The position numbers and the translations under genes were made by a program. DNA of 64,000 nt, from assembly GCF_027111295.1 (NCBI RefSeq), contig NZ_CP114287.1, forward strand, positions 5,146,001-5,210,000, written 5' to 3'. The notes under the pieces are model-generated. The model was not told the DNA's origin. It ran no database searches and saw only the letters and a program-made list of their open reading frames with translations. This DNA is from Flavobacterium gelatinilyticum. Its GTDB lineage: Bacteria > Bacteroidota > Bacteroidia > Flavobacteriales > Flavobacteriaceae. Positions 20,147-28,360 of the stretch are shown here, piece after piece. Position 1 is the stretch's first letter; every line of letters begins with the position of its first letter.

Positions 20147-21112
20147 TTGAAACTAACAAGAGAAATTAAAACGGCTGTATTAGTCATTGCATCGATTTTA
20201 TTATTTATTTGGGGATACAGCTTTTTAAAAGGCAGAGATCTTTTTACAAATTATAAAACTTTATTGGTTGAATATGACAACGTTGAAGAACTTTCAGCAT
20301 CAGCACCGGTAACTATAAATGGACTAGCGATTGGAAAAGTAAGTAAAATTTCAATCAACGAAAACACAGGAAAATTATTAGTAGAACTTCAGTTAAAAAC
20401 GGATTTTCCAATATCTAAAACAAGTAAAGCAGCTTTGTATTCTCCAAGTCTAATTGGTGGAAAACAAATCAAAATTATTCCTAACCTTGAAGATAAAGAT
20501 CCTGCAGAGGACGGCCAGATGCTTACTCCTGTTGTAGAATTAGGTCTTACAGAATCATTGGGAGGAAAGATTGAGCCAATTCAGCAAAAGCTTGACAAAA
20601 TGCTTTTAAATATTGATGTTCTGGTTACAGGATTAAACAATACACTGGATAAAACAACTCAGGAAAACCTAAAGAAAACAATTGCTGAGCTAAGCCAGAC
20701 TATGGCACAGTTTCATAGAGCTTCAGGAAGTTTAAACAATATCTTAGATACTAATAAAGGTCAGATTAATGGTGTTGTGACAAACCTAAACAAAATGTCA
20801 GGCAACTTTAACAGGATCTCGGATTCGCTTAACAAAGCAGATTTAGGAAAAACAGTTCGTAACCTGAACCAGGCTTTGGCAAAAGTAGATGGCCTGATGA
20901 ACAACTTAAACTCAGGTAAAGGAACGGCAGGTAAATTATTAAATGATGATGCCTTGTATAATAATCTGGCGAAAACCTCAAAAGAACTGGAATTGTTGTT
21001 ACAGGACGTGCGTCTGTATCCAACACGTTACGTAAACGTTTCTCTTTTTGGAAAGAAAAACAAACCTTATGTAGCACCAGCAGAAGACAAAAATTCAACT
21101 GATAAAAAATAA
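20147..21112 (+). CDS. MlaD/MCE-family protein
   Basis: A 321-residue protein with one N-terminal membrane helix (about 8-28), an MCE domain (about 40-115, with APVTINGLAIGKV) and a long helical C-terminal part. This is the substrate-binding subunit type of Mla-like ABC systems that move phospholipids between the inner and outer membranes. The ABC ATPase and permease partners (MlaF and MlaE) are not in the window. The start is TTG, supported by the helix beginning immediately after. It is 51 bases after the amidase and 6 bases before the iron-sulfur gene, so it probably belongs to one operon. Confidence 0.85.
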   Translation: MKLTREIKTAVLVIASILLFIWGYSFLKGRDLFTNYKTLLVEYDNVEELSASAPVTINGLAIGKVSKISINENTGKLLVELQLKTDFPISKTSKAALYSPSLIGGKQIKIIPNLEDKDPAEDGQMLTPVVELGLTESLGGKIEPIQQKLDKMLLNIDVLVTGLNNTLDKTTQENLKKTIAELSQTMAQFHRASGSLNNILDTNKGQINGVVTNLNKMSGNFNRISDSLNKADLGKTVRNLNQALAKVDGLMNNLNSGKGTAGKLLNDDALYNNLAKTSKELELLLQDVRLYPTRYVNVSLFGKKNKPYVAPAEDKNSTDKK

Positions 21113-21118
21113 TAATAA

Positions 21119-22450
21119 ATGGGCTATTTAGATAATATTTTATTCGCCATACTTCTTATAGTGGGTTTCGGTTTTTTTGCGGCAAGCGTAAAAAAAATCA
21201 TGCGAAACATAAACTTAGGGGTTGATATTGACCGAAAAGATAATCCTAAAGCTCGTTGGAAAAACATGGCGATGATTGCTCTTGGGCAGTCGAAGATGGT
21301 TAAACGTCCGGTATCCGGGATTCTGCATATTTTTGTATATGTAGGCTTTATAATTATTAATATCGAATTACTCGAAATTATTATTGACGGGTTGTTTGGA
21401 ACACACAGGGTATTTGCACCGTATTTAGGTGTGGTTTACGATATTCTGATTGCATCATTTGAGATACTGGCAATTTTGGTTATCGTATCGGTTGCTATTT
21501 TCTGGATCAGAAGAAACATAATTCGGTTAAAACGTTTTATAAATTCAGATTTGAACGGATTTCCTAAAAGCGATGCCAATTACATTTTGTATTTCGAAAC
21601 TGTTTTAATGATTTTGTTCTTGCTGATGAACGCAGCGGATCTTCATTTACAGAATGTTCCTGGAGGCGTTTTTCATAAAGCAGGAAGTTTTCCGGTAAGT
21701 CAGTTTATAGCACCAATCTTTAACGGAATGTCAAACGAATTGGTTGTAATTTTGTTTGAAGCATTTTGGTGGCTGCATATTGTTGGGATTCTGGTTTTTA
21801 TGAACTATTTGTACTTCTCAAAACATTTGCATATTCTTTTAGCTTTCCCAAACACTTATTTTGCAAACCTGAAACCTCAGGGCGAATTTGATAATCTGGA
21901 GTCGGTTACAAAAGAAGTAAAGTTAATGATGGACCCAAATGCGGATCCTTTTGCTGCAGCTCCTGCTGATGAAAATGCACATCCGGCTAAATTTGGAGCA
22001 AGTGATGTTCAGGATTTAAACTGGGTACAGCTGTTAAATGCATATACTTGTACGGAATGTGGTCGTTGTACATCTGCATGTCCGGCAAATCAGACCGGAA
22101 AAAAATTGTCTCCTCGTAAAATTATGATGGACACAAGAGACCGTTTGACAGAAGTAGGAAAAAACATTGATGCCAATAAAGGAACTTTTGTTCCGGATAA
22201 TAAAACATTACTCAATGATTATATCACGCCTGAGGAATTATGGGCTTGTACATCATGTAATGCCTGTGTAGAAGAATGTCCGGTAAATATTAGTCCGCTT
22301 TCTATTATCATGGATATGCGTCGCTTTTTGGTTATGGAGCAGAGCGCTGCACCAATGTCACTAAATGCCATGATGACCAATATAGAAAATAACGGAGCGC
22401 CATGGCAGTACAGCCAGCAGGACCGTTTAAACTGGAAAAACGAGAATTAA
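21119..22450 (+). CDS. membrane-bound 4Fe-4S dicluster protein (HdrC/GlpC-like)
   Basis: A 443-residue protein with about five membrane helices (about 5-25, 65-90, 105-130, 155-172, 205-230), like a NarI or HdrE-type cytochrome subunit, followed by a cytoplasmic ferredoxin domain. The two complete 4Fe-4S motifs have Cys at 311, 314, 317, 321 and at 377, 380, 383, 387. It probably carries electrons between a quinone pool and the CCG-type protein encoded next. The electron donor and acceptor are unknown. The start is 6 bases after the MCE gene. Confidence 0.85.
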   Translation: MGYLDNILFAILLIVGFGFFAASVKKIMRNINLGVDIDRKDNPKARWKNMAMIALGQSKMVKRPVSGILHIFVYVGFIIINIELLEIIIDGLFGTHRVFAPYLGVVYDILIASFEILAILVIVSVAIFWIRRNIIRLKRFINSDLNGFPKSDANYILYFETVLMILFLLMNAADLHLQNVPGGVFHKAGSFPVSQFIAPIFNGMSNELVVILFEAFWWLHIVGILVFMNYLYFSKHLHILLAFPNTYFANLKPQGEFDNLESVTKEVKLMMDPNADPFAAAPADENAHPAKFGASDVQDLNWVQLLNAYTCTECGRCTSACPANQTGKKLSPRKIMMDTRDRLTEVGKNIDANKGTFVPDNKTLLNDYITPEELWACTSCNACVEECPVNISPLSIIMDMRRFLVMEQSAAPMSLNAMMTNIENNGAPWQYSQQDRLNWKNEN

Positions 22451-22580
22451 AAAGTTATTGTTTAATCGGTTAGCTGTTTAACCGTTTAATCGATTTTATA
22501 ATTTCGGTTTTTATAGATTGCTTCAGATTCGTTTTAACGATAAAACAATCCATAGATAACCGATTTAACAAAATAAGAAG
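22451..22580. repeat. intergenic spacer with short repeats and inverted repeats
   Basis: Between two iron-sulfur genes that should be one operon lies 130 bases of AT-rich DNA. The unit TTTAATCG occurs twice around 22470-22495, separated by GTTTAACCG, and GTTTTA-ACGA-TAAAAC forms a small hairpin near 22530-22545. This resembles degenerate dispersed intergenic repeats. No open frame. Confidence 0.4.
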
Positions 22581-23372
22581 ATGTCAGAAAGTTTAGTAGT
22601 GCCGACAATGGCAGAAATGCTGGCCGAAGGCAAACAACCAGAAGTTTTATTTTGGGTAGGTTGCGCAGGAAGTTTTGATGATAGAGCAAAGAAAATTACA
22701 AAGGCATTTGTGCGTATTTTAAATCGTACCAATGTTTCTTTTGCGGTATTAGGTACAGAAGAAAGCTGTACAGGTGATCCTGCAAAAAGAGCCGGAAACG
22801 AATTTTTGTTTCAAATGCAGGCCATGATGAACATAGAAGTTCTAAATGCCTATGAAGCTAAAAAAATCGTAACTGCTTGTCCGCATTGTTTTAATACTTT
22901 AAAAAATGAATACCCTCAGCTTGGAGGTGTTTATGAAGTGTACCACCATACCGAATTTTTAAAATCATTAATTGATGACGGAAGATTAATGGTAGAAGGC
23001 GGGCAGTTTAAAGGTAAAAAAATCACTTTTCATGATCCTTGTTACTTAGGAAGAGCCAACAAAGTATACGAAGCACCAAGAGATTTAATCGAAAAATTAG
23101 ACGTTGAACTAGTAGAAATGAAACGTTCTAAAGCAAACGGTTTGTGCTGTGGAGCCGGAGGAGCGCAGATGTTTAAAGATGCAGAACCGGGTAACAAAGA
23201 AGTAAACGTACTGCGTACAGAAGATGCTTTGGAAGTACAGCCGGATATCATTGCAGCAGGCTGTCCGTTTTGCAACACCATGTTAACTGACGGAATTAAA
23301 AATAAAGAAAAAGAAGGTCAGGTTAAAGTGCTTGATATCGCAGAGTTAATCGCGAATGCACAGGATCTTTAA
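22581..23372 (+). CDS. (Fe-S)-binding CCG-domain protein (HdrB/GlpC/LutA-like)
   Basis: A 263-residue soluble protein with two Cys-rich CCG domains. The first includes VGCAGSFDDRAKK, ESCTGDPAKR and CPHCFNTLKNEYP. The second includes HDPCYLGRANKVYE, CCGAGGAQMF and GCPFCNTML. In heterodisulfide reductase and glycolate or lactate oxidase complexes such domains hold a 4Fe-4S or noncubane cluster. With the preceding membrane dicluster protein it makes a two-subunit HdrBC-like module. A dedicated dehydrogenase is not visible here, so the substrate is open. Confidence 0.85.
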   Translation: MSESLVVPTMAEMLAEGKQPEVLFWVGCAGSFDDRAKKITKAFVRILNRTNVSFAVLGTEESCTGDPAKRAGNEFLFQMQAMMNIEVLNAYEAKKIVTACPHCFNTLKNEYPQLGGVYEVYHHTEFLKSLIDDGRLMVEGGQFKGKKITFHDPCYLGRANKVYEAPRDLIEKLDVELVEMKRSKANGLCCGAGGAQMFKDAEPGNKEVNVLRTEDALEVQPDIIAAGCPFCNTMLTDGIKNKEKEGQVKVLDIAELIANAQDL

Positions 23373-23476
23373 AGAAAGTTTCTGAGTTTATCTTAATTGC
23401 TTAGATACTAAGTTTTAACCTGAAACTTAGAACCTGAAACTTTTTCCATATAAATAATCTAAAATCTAAACTAAAA

Positions 23477-23959
23477 ATGTATATACCTTTTGAAAATTTG
23501 CCTGGTGAATCCAGAGTCTGGATTTACCAATCGAACAGAAAATTTTCTGAGGAAGAGTTTTCTGAAATTGAAACCGATTTAAAAGCGTTTGTTGAAGAAT
23601 GGGCAGCACACGGAACAAGTCTTGAAGCCTCTTTTTTACTAAAATACAATCGTTTTATAATCTTAGCGGTAAATCAGGAAGTGCAGGCAGCGACAGGCTG
23701 TTCGATCGATAGTTCTGTAGAATTTATTCAGGGACTGGAGAAAAAGTACAACGTTGATTTGCTTGATAAAATGAATGTTACCTTTAAACTGGGAGAACAT
23801 ATCGCCCATAAACCATTAATTGATTTCAAGAAAATGGTAAAAGACAAAGCTGTAACAGGAAATACAATTGTATTTAATAATCTGGTTACAAATATTGAAG
23901 AATTCAACGACGCTTGGGAAGTTCCTGCCGCAGACAGCTGGCACAGCAGATTTTTCTAA
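23477..23959 (+). CDS. conserved protein of unknown function (often labelled ABC transporter ATPase)
   Basis: A 160-residue soluble protein without signal peptide or membrane segment. Homologues in Flavobacteria are, as I recall, sometimes named ABC transporter ATPase, but I find no Walker A, Walker B or signature motif, so that name is not supported. Visible features are a Trp-rich N-terminal part (MYIPFENLPGESRVWIYQS), SCF-like small residues around ATGCSIDSSVEF, and a C-terminal WHSRFF. It follows the iron-sulfur pair by about 100 bases and is followed by a terminator, so it may be the last gene of that unit. Confidence 0.7.
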   Translation: MYIPFENLPGESRVWIYQSNRKFSEEEFSEIETDLKAFVEEWAAHGTSLEASFLLKYNRFIILAVNQEVQAATGCSIDSSVEFIQGLEKKYNVDLLDKMNVTFKLGEHIAHKPLIDFKKMVKDKAVTGNTIVFNNLVTNIEEFNDAWEVPAADSWHSRFF

Positions 23960-23978
23960 GAGTTTTTAAATACAAATT

Positions 23979-24017
23979 AAAAGGCGTGAAGTTTTATATT
24001 TCATGCCTTTTTTTGTT
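23979..24017 (+). terminator. rho-independent terminator
   Basis: A 12-bp stem with one G-U pair (AAAAGGCGTGAA at 23979-23990, TTCATGCCTTTT at 24000-24011) is followed by a T-run. It closes the rightward unit that starts at the amidase or MCE gene. Confidence 0.8.
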
Positions 24018-24100
24018 TTTATTAGGTTTTTAAATGTTAAATCAGTAGTATTGTTTTTCAAATTATAAACCATAATCGTGATCTAAAAGCACTGTATTTT

Positions 24101-24754
24101 ATGAAAGAAGAAATCAAAATAATTGCCGGTATTTCGGCAAAATCATCTTTAAAATGGTTAAGCGTTATGCTGACCGGAAATTTGTTTACACTAATTTGTT
24201 TTTTTGTTATTCTTTTTCAGAATGTGCATTTTGCAGGCGGCGGACACGGAAATCTGTATGCTTTTATTACGGGCTTGTTTTTTAGTAATATCTGCGGCTT
24301 TATTTTATTTGCCGGAGCTCCTGTTTTTGGGGCTTTATATTTTGTACTGGCGAATAAAACTGCGGCTCAGTATATGCTGCATTTAACATGGAAAAACAAA
24401 GTGTTTTCAAGTTATATCGATTCTAAGGTGGTGTTTTTAGTTGATAAATTAACAAGCTCTAATAATTGGGCAGGTAAAGCATCTAATGCTGCGATGTTTA
24501 GACTGCAGCTTTTGGAAGCCAACAGAAATGATAAAGAAAATTCAAAAATTAAAAAGAGAATTATTGGATATGTCTTTAAAAAGATTAATCTGGATGATAT
24601 TGATTTTAGTAACCCAGATTTAAAATTGTCTGAAATTGTTTCTATAAAACTGAATAATTTTATTTCTGATGCAGTGAAACCTTCTTCTTTGTTTTTTTGG
24701 CTGTTGTTTCTTCTTCAGTTAGGTTTGCTTATTGCTTCTCAGTTTTTAAATTAA
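24101..24754 (+). CDS. membrane protein of unknown function
   Basis: A 217-residue protein with two hydrophobic segments in the first 90 residues (about 20-45 and 55-85), a charged central domain of about 90 residues and one hydrophobic segment at the C-terminus (about 193-214). I do not recognise the family. It stands alone between a terminator and the structured element at 24.8 kb. Confidence 0.65.
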   Translation: MKEEIKIIAGISAKSSLKWLSVMLTGNLFTLICFFVILFQNVHFAGGGHGNLYAFITGLFFSNICGFILFAGAPVFGALYFVLANKTAAQYMLHLTWKNKVFSSYIDSKVVFLVDKLTSSNNWAGKASNAAMFRLQLLEANRNDKENSKIKKRIIGYVFKKINLDDIDFSNPDLKLSEIVSIKLNNFISDAVKPSSLFFWLLFLLQLGLLIASQFLN

Positions 24755-24782
24755 GGTTTTTGTAAAAGAAAAAGATCTCATC

Positions 24783-24866
24783 TTAGCCCCGATAGAAGCG
24801 GCATCCTTTTATGATCCCGGCAGCTGTCGGGATCATAAAAGATACAGCGGATAGCGGGACGAGAGG
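24783..24866 (+). ncRNA. structured intergenic RNA-like element (possibly Flavo-1 type)
   Basis: A GC-rich island in AT-rich surroundings. Its core is a perfect 14-bp stem (CTTTTATGATCCCG, 24806-24819; CGGGATCATAAAAG, 24828-24841) capped by GCAGCTGT, flanked by AGCCCCGATAGAAGCGGC on one side and ACAGCGGATAGCGGGAC on the other. The two flanks can pair through CCCCG and CGGG. From memory this block is dispersed in many Flavobacteria and resembles the Flavo-1 RNA motif; I could not verify that. The strand is chosen by the order of the AGCCCCG and GCGGATAGCGGG blocks. Confidence 0.5.
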
Positions 24867-24998
24867 TTATTTTGAAAACAAAAAGCCTGCTTCTTATTAA
24901 AATAAAACAATTATTTGATGAGAAAATCTAACTGCTTAATAATCATGATGAAGCTAAGATTTACAAAAATCTAACAATTCAAACCGTTGATTCAACGC

Positions 24999-25006
24999 TA
25001 TTTTTG
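24999..25006 (+). promoter_or_regulatory. candidate -7 box for bshA
   Basis: TATTTTTG matches TAnnTTTG and lies 28 bases upstream of the bshA ATG. The -33 position has only TTC (24978-24980), so the match is partial. Confidence 0.45.
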
Positions 25007-25034
25007 AGTATTTTCGTAGAATTAAATTTAATAC

Positions 25035-26171
25035 ATGAAAATAGCAATTGTTTGTTATCCTACTTTTGGAGGAAGCGGCGTTGTAGCCACTGAGTTAGGT
25101 CTCGAATTAGCCAGAAGAGGACACGAAATACACTTTATAACTTACAGTCAGCCTGTCAGACTGGCGCTTTTAAATCCTAATGTTCATTATCACGAAGTAA
25201 ACGTCCCTGAATATCCTTTGTTTCATTATCAGCCTTACGAACTGGCTTTGTCAAGCAAACTGGTCGATATGGTGAAATTGTACAAAATCGAATTACTGCA
25301 TGTGCATTATGCTATCCCTCACGCATACGCGGGGTATATGGCTAAGCAGATGCTGAAAAATGAAGGGATTAATCTGCCGATGATTACGACGCTTCACGGT
25401 ACAGATATTACGCTTGTTGGAAATCATCCGTTTTATAAACCGGCGGTAACTTTTAGTATTAATAAATCTGATTATGTGACATCGGTGTCGCAGAGTTTGA
25501 AAGAGGATACTTTGAAGTTGTTCAAAATCAAAAATAAAATCAAGGTGATTCCAAATTTTATTGAACTGGACAGAGTTAAAAAAGATCCTGCAGCGCCTTG
25601 TCATCGATATGTAATGGCTAATGAAAATGAAAGGATCATAACACATATCAGTAATTTTAGAAAAGTAAAACGCATACCGGATATTATTAAGATTTTTTAT
25701 AACATCCAGAAAGAAATGCCGGCTAAACTGATGATGGTAGGTGACGGACCTGAAAAAGAAAAAGCCGAAATTTTATGTCAGGAACTGGGTATTTTGGAGA
25801 AAGTAATTTTCTTTGGAAACAGTAATGAGATTGATAAGATCTTATGTATGACAGATTTATTCCTGCTTCCTTCTGAAACAGAAAGTTTTGGTCTGGCAGC
25901 TTTAGAAGCTATGGCTTGCGGCGTTCCGGTAATTTCAAGTAATTCCGGCGGTCTTCCTGAGGTTAATTTTGACGGTGTTTCTGGTTATTTAAGTAATGTT
26001 GGAAACGTCGAAGAAATGGCGAAGAATGCTGTTAAAATCCTGAAAGACGATAAAACGCTTAACGAGTTTAAGGCAAATGCCCTGGAAGTAGCGAAAAAAT
26101 TTGATATTAAAAACATACTTCCTAAGTATGAAGCTTTGTATCAAAAAGCAATTGACGATTATAAAGATTAA
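25035..26171 (+). CDS. bshA: N-acetyl-alpha-D-glucosaminyl L-malate synthase
   Basis: A 378-residue GT4 glycosyltransferase, the first enzyme of bacillithiol synthesis: it joins GlcNAc from UDP-GlcNAc to L-malate. The N-terminal GGSGVVATELG loop and the C-terminal donor site ESFGLAALEAMACGVPVISS (EX7E type) are intact. The length is standard. The next two bacillithiol enzymes (BshB deacetylase, BshC) are not in the window. The prcB-like gene follows 24 bases downstream. Confidence 0.94.
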   Translation: MKIAIVCYPTFGGSGVVATELGLELARRGHEIHFITYSQPVRLALLNPNVHYHEVNVPEYPLFHYQPYELALSSKLVDMVKLYKIELLHVHYAIPHAYAGYMAKQMLKNEGINLPMITTLHGTDITLVGNHPFYKPAVTFSINKSDYVTSVSQSLKEDTLKLFKIKNKIKVIPNFIELDRVKKDPAAPCHRYVMANENERIITHISNFRKVKRIPDIIKIFYNIQKEMPAKLMMVGDGPEKEKAEILCQELGILEKVIFFGNSNEIDKILCMTDLFLLPSETESFGLAALEAMACGVPVISSNSGGLPEVNFDGVSGYLSNVGNVEEMAKNAVKILKDDKTLNEFKANALEVAKKFDIKNILPKYEALYQKAIDDYKD

Positions 26172-26195
26172 AACAATAATTTAAAATTTAAACGT

Positions 26196-26618
26196 ATGAA
26201 AAAGATAGTTTCAGCTTTAGTGGTTTTTGTTTTGATTTCCTGCGGTGCAAAGAAAACAGCAGGTTCTGCCGCATTATATGAGGTTTTAACAGAACAGTCA
26301 AGCGGCGGTGGTAATATTAAGTTTTTTGAGATACTGACCGAGCCAAATGAAATAAAAATGCTTCAGAATGATCCGCTTTTGGCCGATAAAATGAAAGACG
26401 CTGATATAAACAATTACAACTACGTAATATTGAATATGGGTGAGAAAAATACCAGCGGCTATTCTATAGGAGTTGAAAAAGTAGAGGAAACGGATAAAAA
26501 TATTATTATCACAGTAAAAGAAAACAGCCCGTCTCCGGATACAATGGTAATGCAGATGATTTCGTATCCTTATACGGTTGTCAAAGTACATTCTAAGAAA
26601 GAAATTATCATTAAATAA
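26196..26618 (+). CDS. PrcB-like lipoprotein
   Basis: A 140-residue protein with a lipoprotein signal (VLISCGAKK, lipidated Cys at residue 16). The C-terminal half, with YVILNMGEKNTSGYSIGVEKVEE and SYPYTVVKV, matches the PrcB C-terminal domain, named from the Treponema dentilisin protease complex. That domain is assumed to take part in protein-protein contacts in the envelope; no specific role is known here. It shares a unit with bshA, although no functional link is evident, and ends at a bidirectional terminator. Confidence 0.8.
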   Translation: MKKIVSALVVFVLISCGAKKTAGSAALYEVLTEQSSGGGNIKFFEILTEPNEIKMLQNDPLLADKMKDADINNYNYVILNMGEKNTSGYSIGVEKVEETDKNIIITVKENSPSPDTMVMQMISYPYTVVKVHSKKEIIIK

Positions 26619-26633
26619 GTTTTTAGATAAAAA

Positions 26634-26668
26634 AAACCTGTCGGTTTTAAACGACAGGTTTCTTCTTA
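26634..26668. terminator. bidirectional terminator between prcB-like gene and OMP gene
   Basis: A 10-bp perfect stem (AAACCTGTCG, 26634-26643; CGACAGGTTT, 26652-26661) with an A-run before it and a T-rich stretch after it, placed between two convergent genes. Confidence 0.85.
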
Positions 26669-26689
26669 CAATTATTTTTTATCTTTATT

Positions 26690-27187
26690 TTAGAATCTGA
26701 ACTTAACGCCTAAACCAACGTCAAATCCAAAGTTGTCATCATCATAATAACCTGAACCAATTTCCGGTCTGGCGTCTAATGATAATGTAATTGGCACCTC
26801 ACTAAATCTGTATTCGATACCAACATCACCGGCAGCAAATACATAAGTTCCGCTGTCGCTGTATCTTAAGTTATTATAACGGTAATCGTAGTCCCAGGCA
26901 GCAACCCCTCCACCGACACCGGCGTACCAGTTAAAACCTCCGTCAATGTTCCAGACCCATTGGTAAAGAGCCACACCTTTTACGGCGTCAACATCACGGC
27001 TGTTTCTCCATCCTAAATCAAATTCTAGTCGGTTTTTTTGGTTTAATCCTAATTGGTAGGATACTTCACCTCCAAATCCGTTATTGTCTCCTAAACGTAA
27101 TCCTAACGCGTGTTTTGAAATTTCTTGTGATTGAGCCGTAAATGCTAATCCTAAGAGCATAAGGGCAGATAATATTATCTTTTTCAT
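26690..27187 (-). CDS. small outer-membrane beta-barrel protein
   Basis: A 165-residue protein with a signal peptide (MKKIILSALMLLGLAFTAQSQ) and alternating hydrophobic strands with Gly and aromatic residues. It ends in FGFDVGLGVKFRF, the terminal Phe expected for a BAM-inserted barrel. About eight strands could form, like an OmpA/OmpX-sized barrel. The function is unknown; a structural or stress role is possible. Its upstream region has a good -7 box and a dyad that could be an operator. Confidence 0.75.
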   Translation of the reverse strand: MKKIILSALMLLGLAFTAQSQEISKHALGLRLGDNNGFGGEVSYQLGLNQKNRLEFDLGWRNSRDVDAVKGVALYQWVWNIDGGFNWYAGVGGGVAAWDYDYRYNNLRYSDSGTYVFAAGDVGIEYRFSEVPITLSLDARPEIGSGYYDDDNFGFDVGLGVKFRF

Positions 27188-27210
27188 AAAAATGGTTAAT
27201 TAATTTTTTT

Positions 27211-27241
27211 CAAATGTATAATCGTTCTCGATCTAAGAACG
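27211..27241 (-). promoter_or_regulatory. promoter and dyad upstream of the small OMP gene
   Basis: Read leftward, TACATTTG (27211-27218) fits TAnnTTTG. CGTTCT (27223-27228) and AGAACG (27236-27241) form a perfect inverted repeat with a 7-base centre, located between the -7 and -33 positions, where a bound repressor would block the polymerase. Confidence 0.45.
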
Positions 27242-27346
27242 TATAACATTTTTAGAAATTGTTATATAATTCACATTTTTATGAATTTCCGGGAATAAAG
27301 TGTTAAAAAAAGAACTTTGCAGAGGTCTCTAATTATGAGGTATTTG

Positions 27347-28171
27347 TTATTTTTTGAGTACAATATTAGTCAGTAACTGAGAGGTAAGAATATCTTCCAT
27401 TTCAAAAAGATTTTCTTCTTCTGTAAAGTTGGTATGTTTGTAAGAGTATAATTTCCAGCGTTTTTTGTGATATTCCAGTGCTGTCAGGTTTTCTATCCAG
27501 TCACCTGAATTTAAATACAAAGTCGATCCGTGTTTGTTTTCCATAGTCACGATTTTTGGTTCGTGAATATGACCGCAGATAACATAATCGTAGTTTTTTT
27601 CGATAGCTAAATCGGTTGCAGTAGTTTCGAAGTCAGAGATGAATTTTACAGCCTTTTTAACGCTGGCTTTTATTTTTTTAGAAAACGAATAAGGTTCGCG
27701 TCCCAATTTGGCTAGACACCAGTTGGCAAAACGATTCATCAGGATAAGATAATCGTAACCTAAACCGCCCAGTTTGGCAATCCATTTTGAATGCTGTACT
27801 GATGCATCAAAAACATCTCCGTGAAAAATCCAGGCTTTTTTATCGTCTAAATCTAAAACTAATTTATCGACCAAAGAAAAATTTCCCATGCTCATGTCGC
27901 TGAATTTTCGAAGTATCTCATCATGATTTCCAGTAATATAGTACACTTTTGTACCCTTGGAAGCCATGCCGATTATACGCTGAATAACTCGTAAATGCGA
28001 TTTCGGAAAATACGATTTTCTAAACTGCCACGCATCAATAATATCACCATTTAAGATTAAAGTTTTTGGCTTAATGCTTGAAAGATAGTTGTTTAGTTCT
28101 TTTGCGTGACTTCCGTAGGTTCCCAAATGGACATCTGAAATAATGACCATTTCGACATTTCTTTTTTTCAA
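27347..28171 (-). CDS. UDP-2,3-diacylglucosamine diphosphatase-like metallophosphoesterase
   Basis: A 274-residue calcineurin-like phosphoesterase with the full set of metal motifs: DVHLGTYGSH (D-x-H), NGDIID (GD), GNHDEIL (GNHD), HGDVFD and GHIHEPK (GH-x-H). The family type is LpxH/LpxG, which cleaves UDP-2,3-diacylglucosamine to lipid X in lipid A synthesis, at the inner membrane. The sequence is longer than E. coli LpxH (about 240) and nearer to the Bacteroidota homologues. Upstream it is divergent from aroC; downstream lies the OMP gene. Confidence 0.8.
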   Translation of the reverse strand: MKKRNVEMVIISDVHLGTYGSHAKELNNYLSSIKPKTLILNGDIIDAWQFRKSYFPKSHLRVIQRIIGMASKGTKVYYITGNHDEILRKFSDMSMGNFSLVDKLVLDLDDKKAWIFHGDVFDASVQHSKWIAKLGGLGYDYLILMNRFANWCLAKLGREPYSFSKKIKASVKKAVKFISDFETTATDLAIEKNYDYVICGHIHEPKIVTMENKHGSTLYLNSGDWIENLTALEYHKKRWKLYSYKHTNFTEEENLFEMEDILTSQLLTNIVLKK

Positions 28172-28335
28172 TTTTTCTTGTTTTGAAGTTTAGCAAATGA
28201 ATGAAATCCTTGAAGAATTTATTTTATCAAAAGGTTATTAAAAACAGTTTAATTTTACCAAATTGTGATTTTTAATCTGTTTAATGTTTCGTTAATAATA
28301 CCAATTTTAAATTTTTTAATTTAATTCATAAAACT

Positions 28336-28343
28336 TACATTTG
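28336..28343 (+). promoter_or_regulatory. candidate -7 box for aroC
   Basis: TACATTTG fits TAnnTTTG and lies 17 bases before the aroC ATG, giving a short leader of about 11 bases. There is no TTG at -33, only a T-run. Confidence 0.45.
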
Positions 28344-28360
28344 CTCAAAACAAAAATACA

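Noticed and set aside
23395..23450. ACCTGAAACTTAGAACCTGAAACTT as a CRISPR-like or regulatory direct repeat
   Set aside because: Only two short imperfect units without spacers of constant length; looks like the simple intergenic repeats common in this genus.
23477..23959. ABC transporter ATPase as product name
   Set aside because: No Walker A, Walker B or ABC signature motif is present in the 160-residue sequence.
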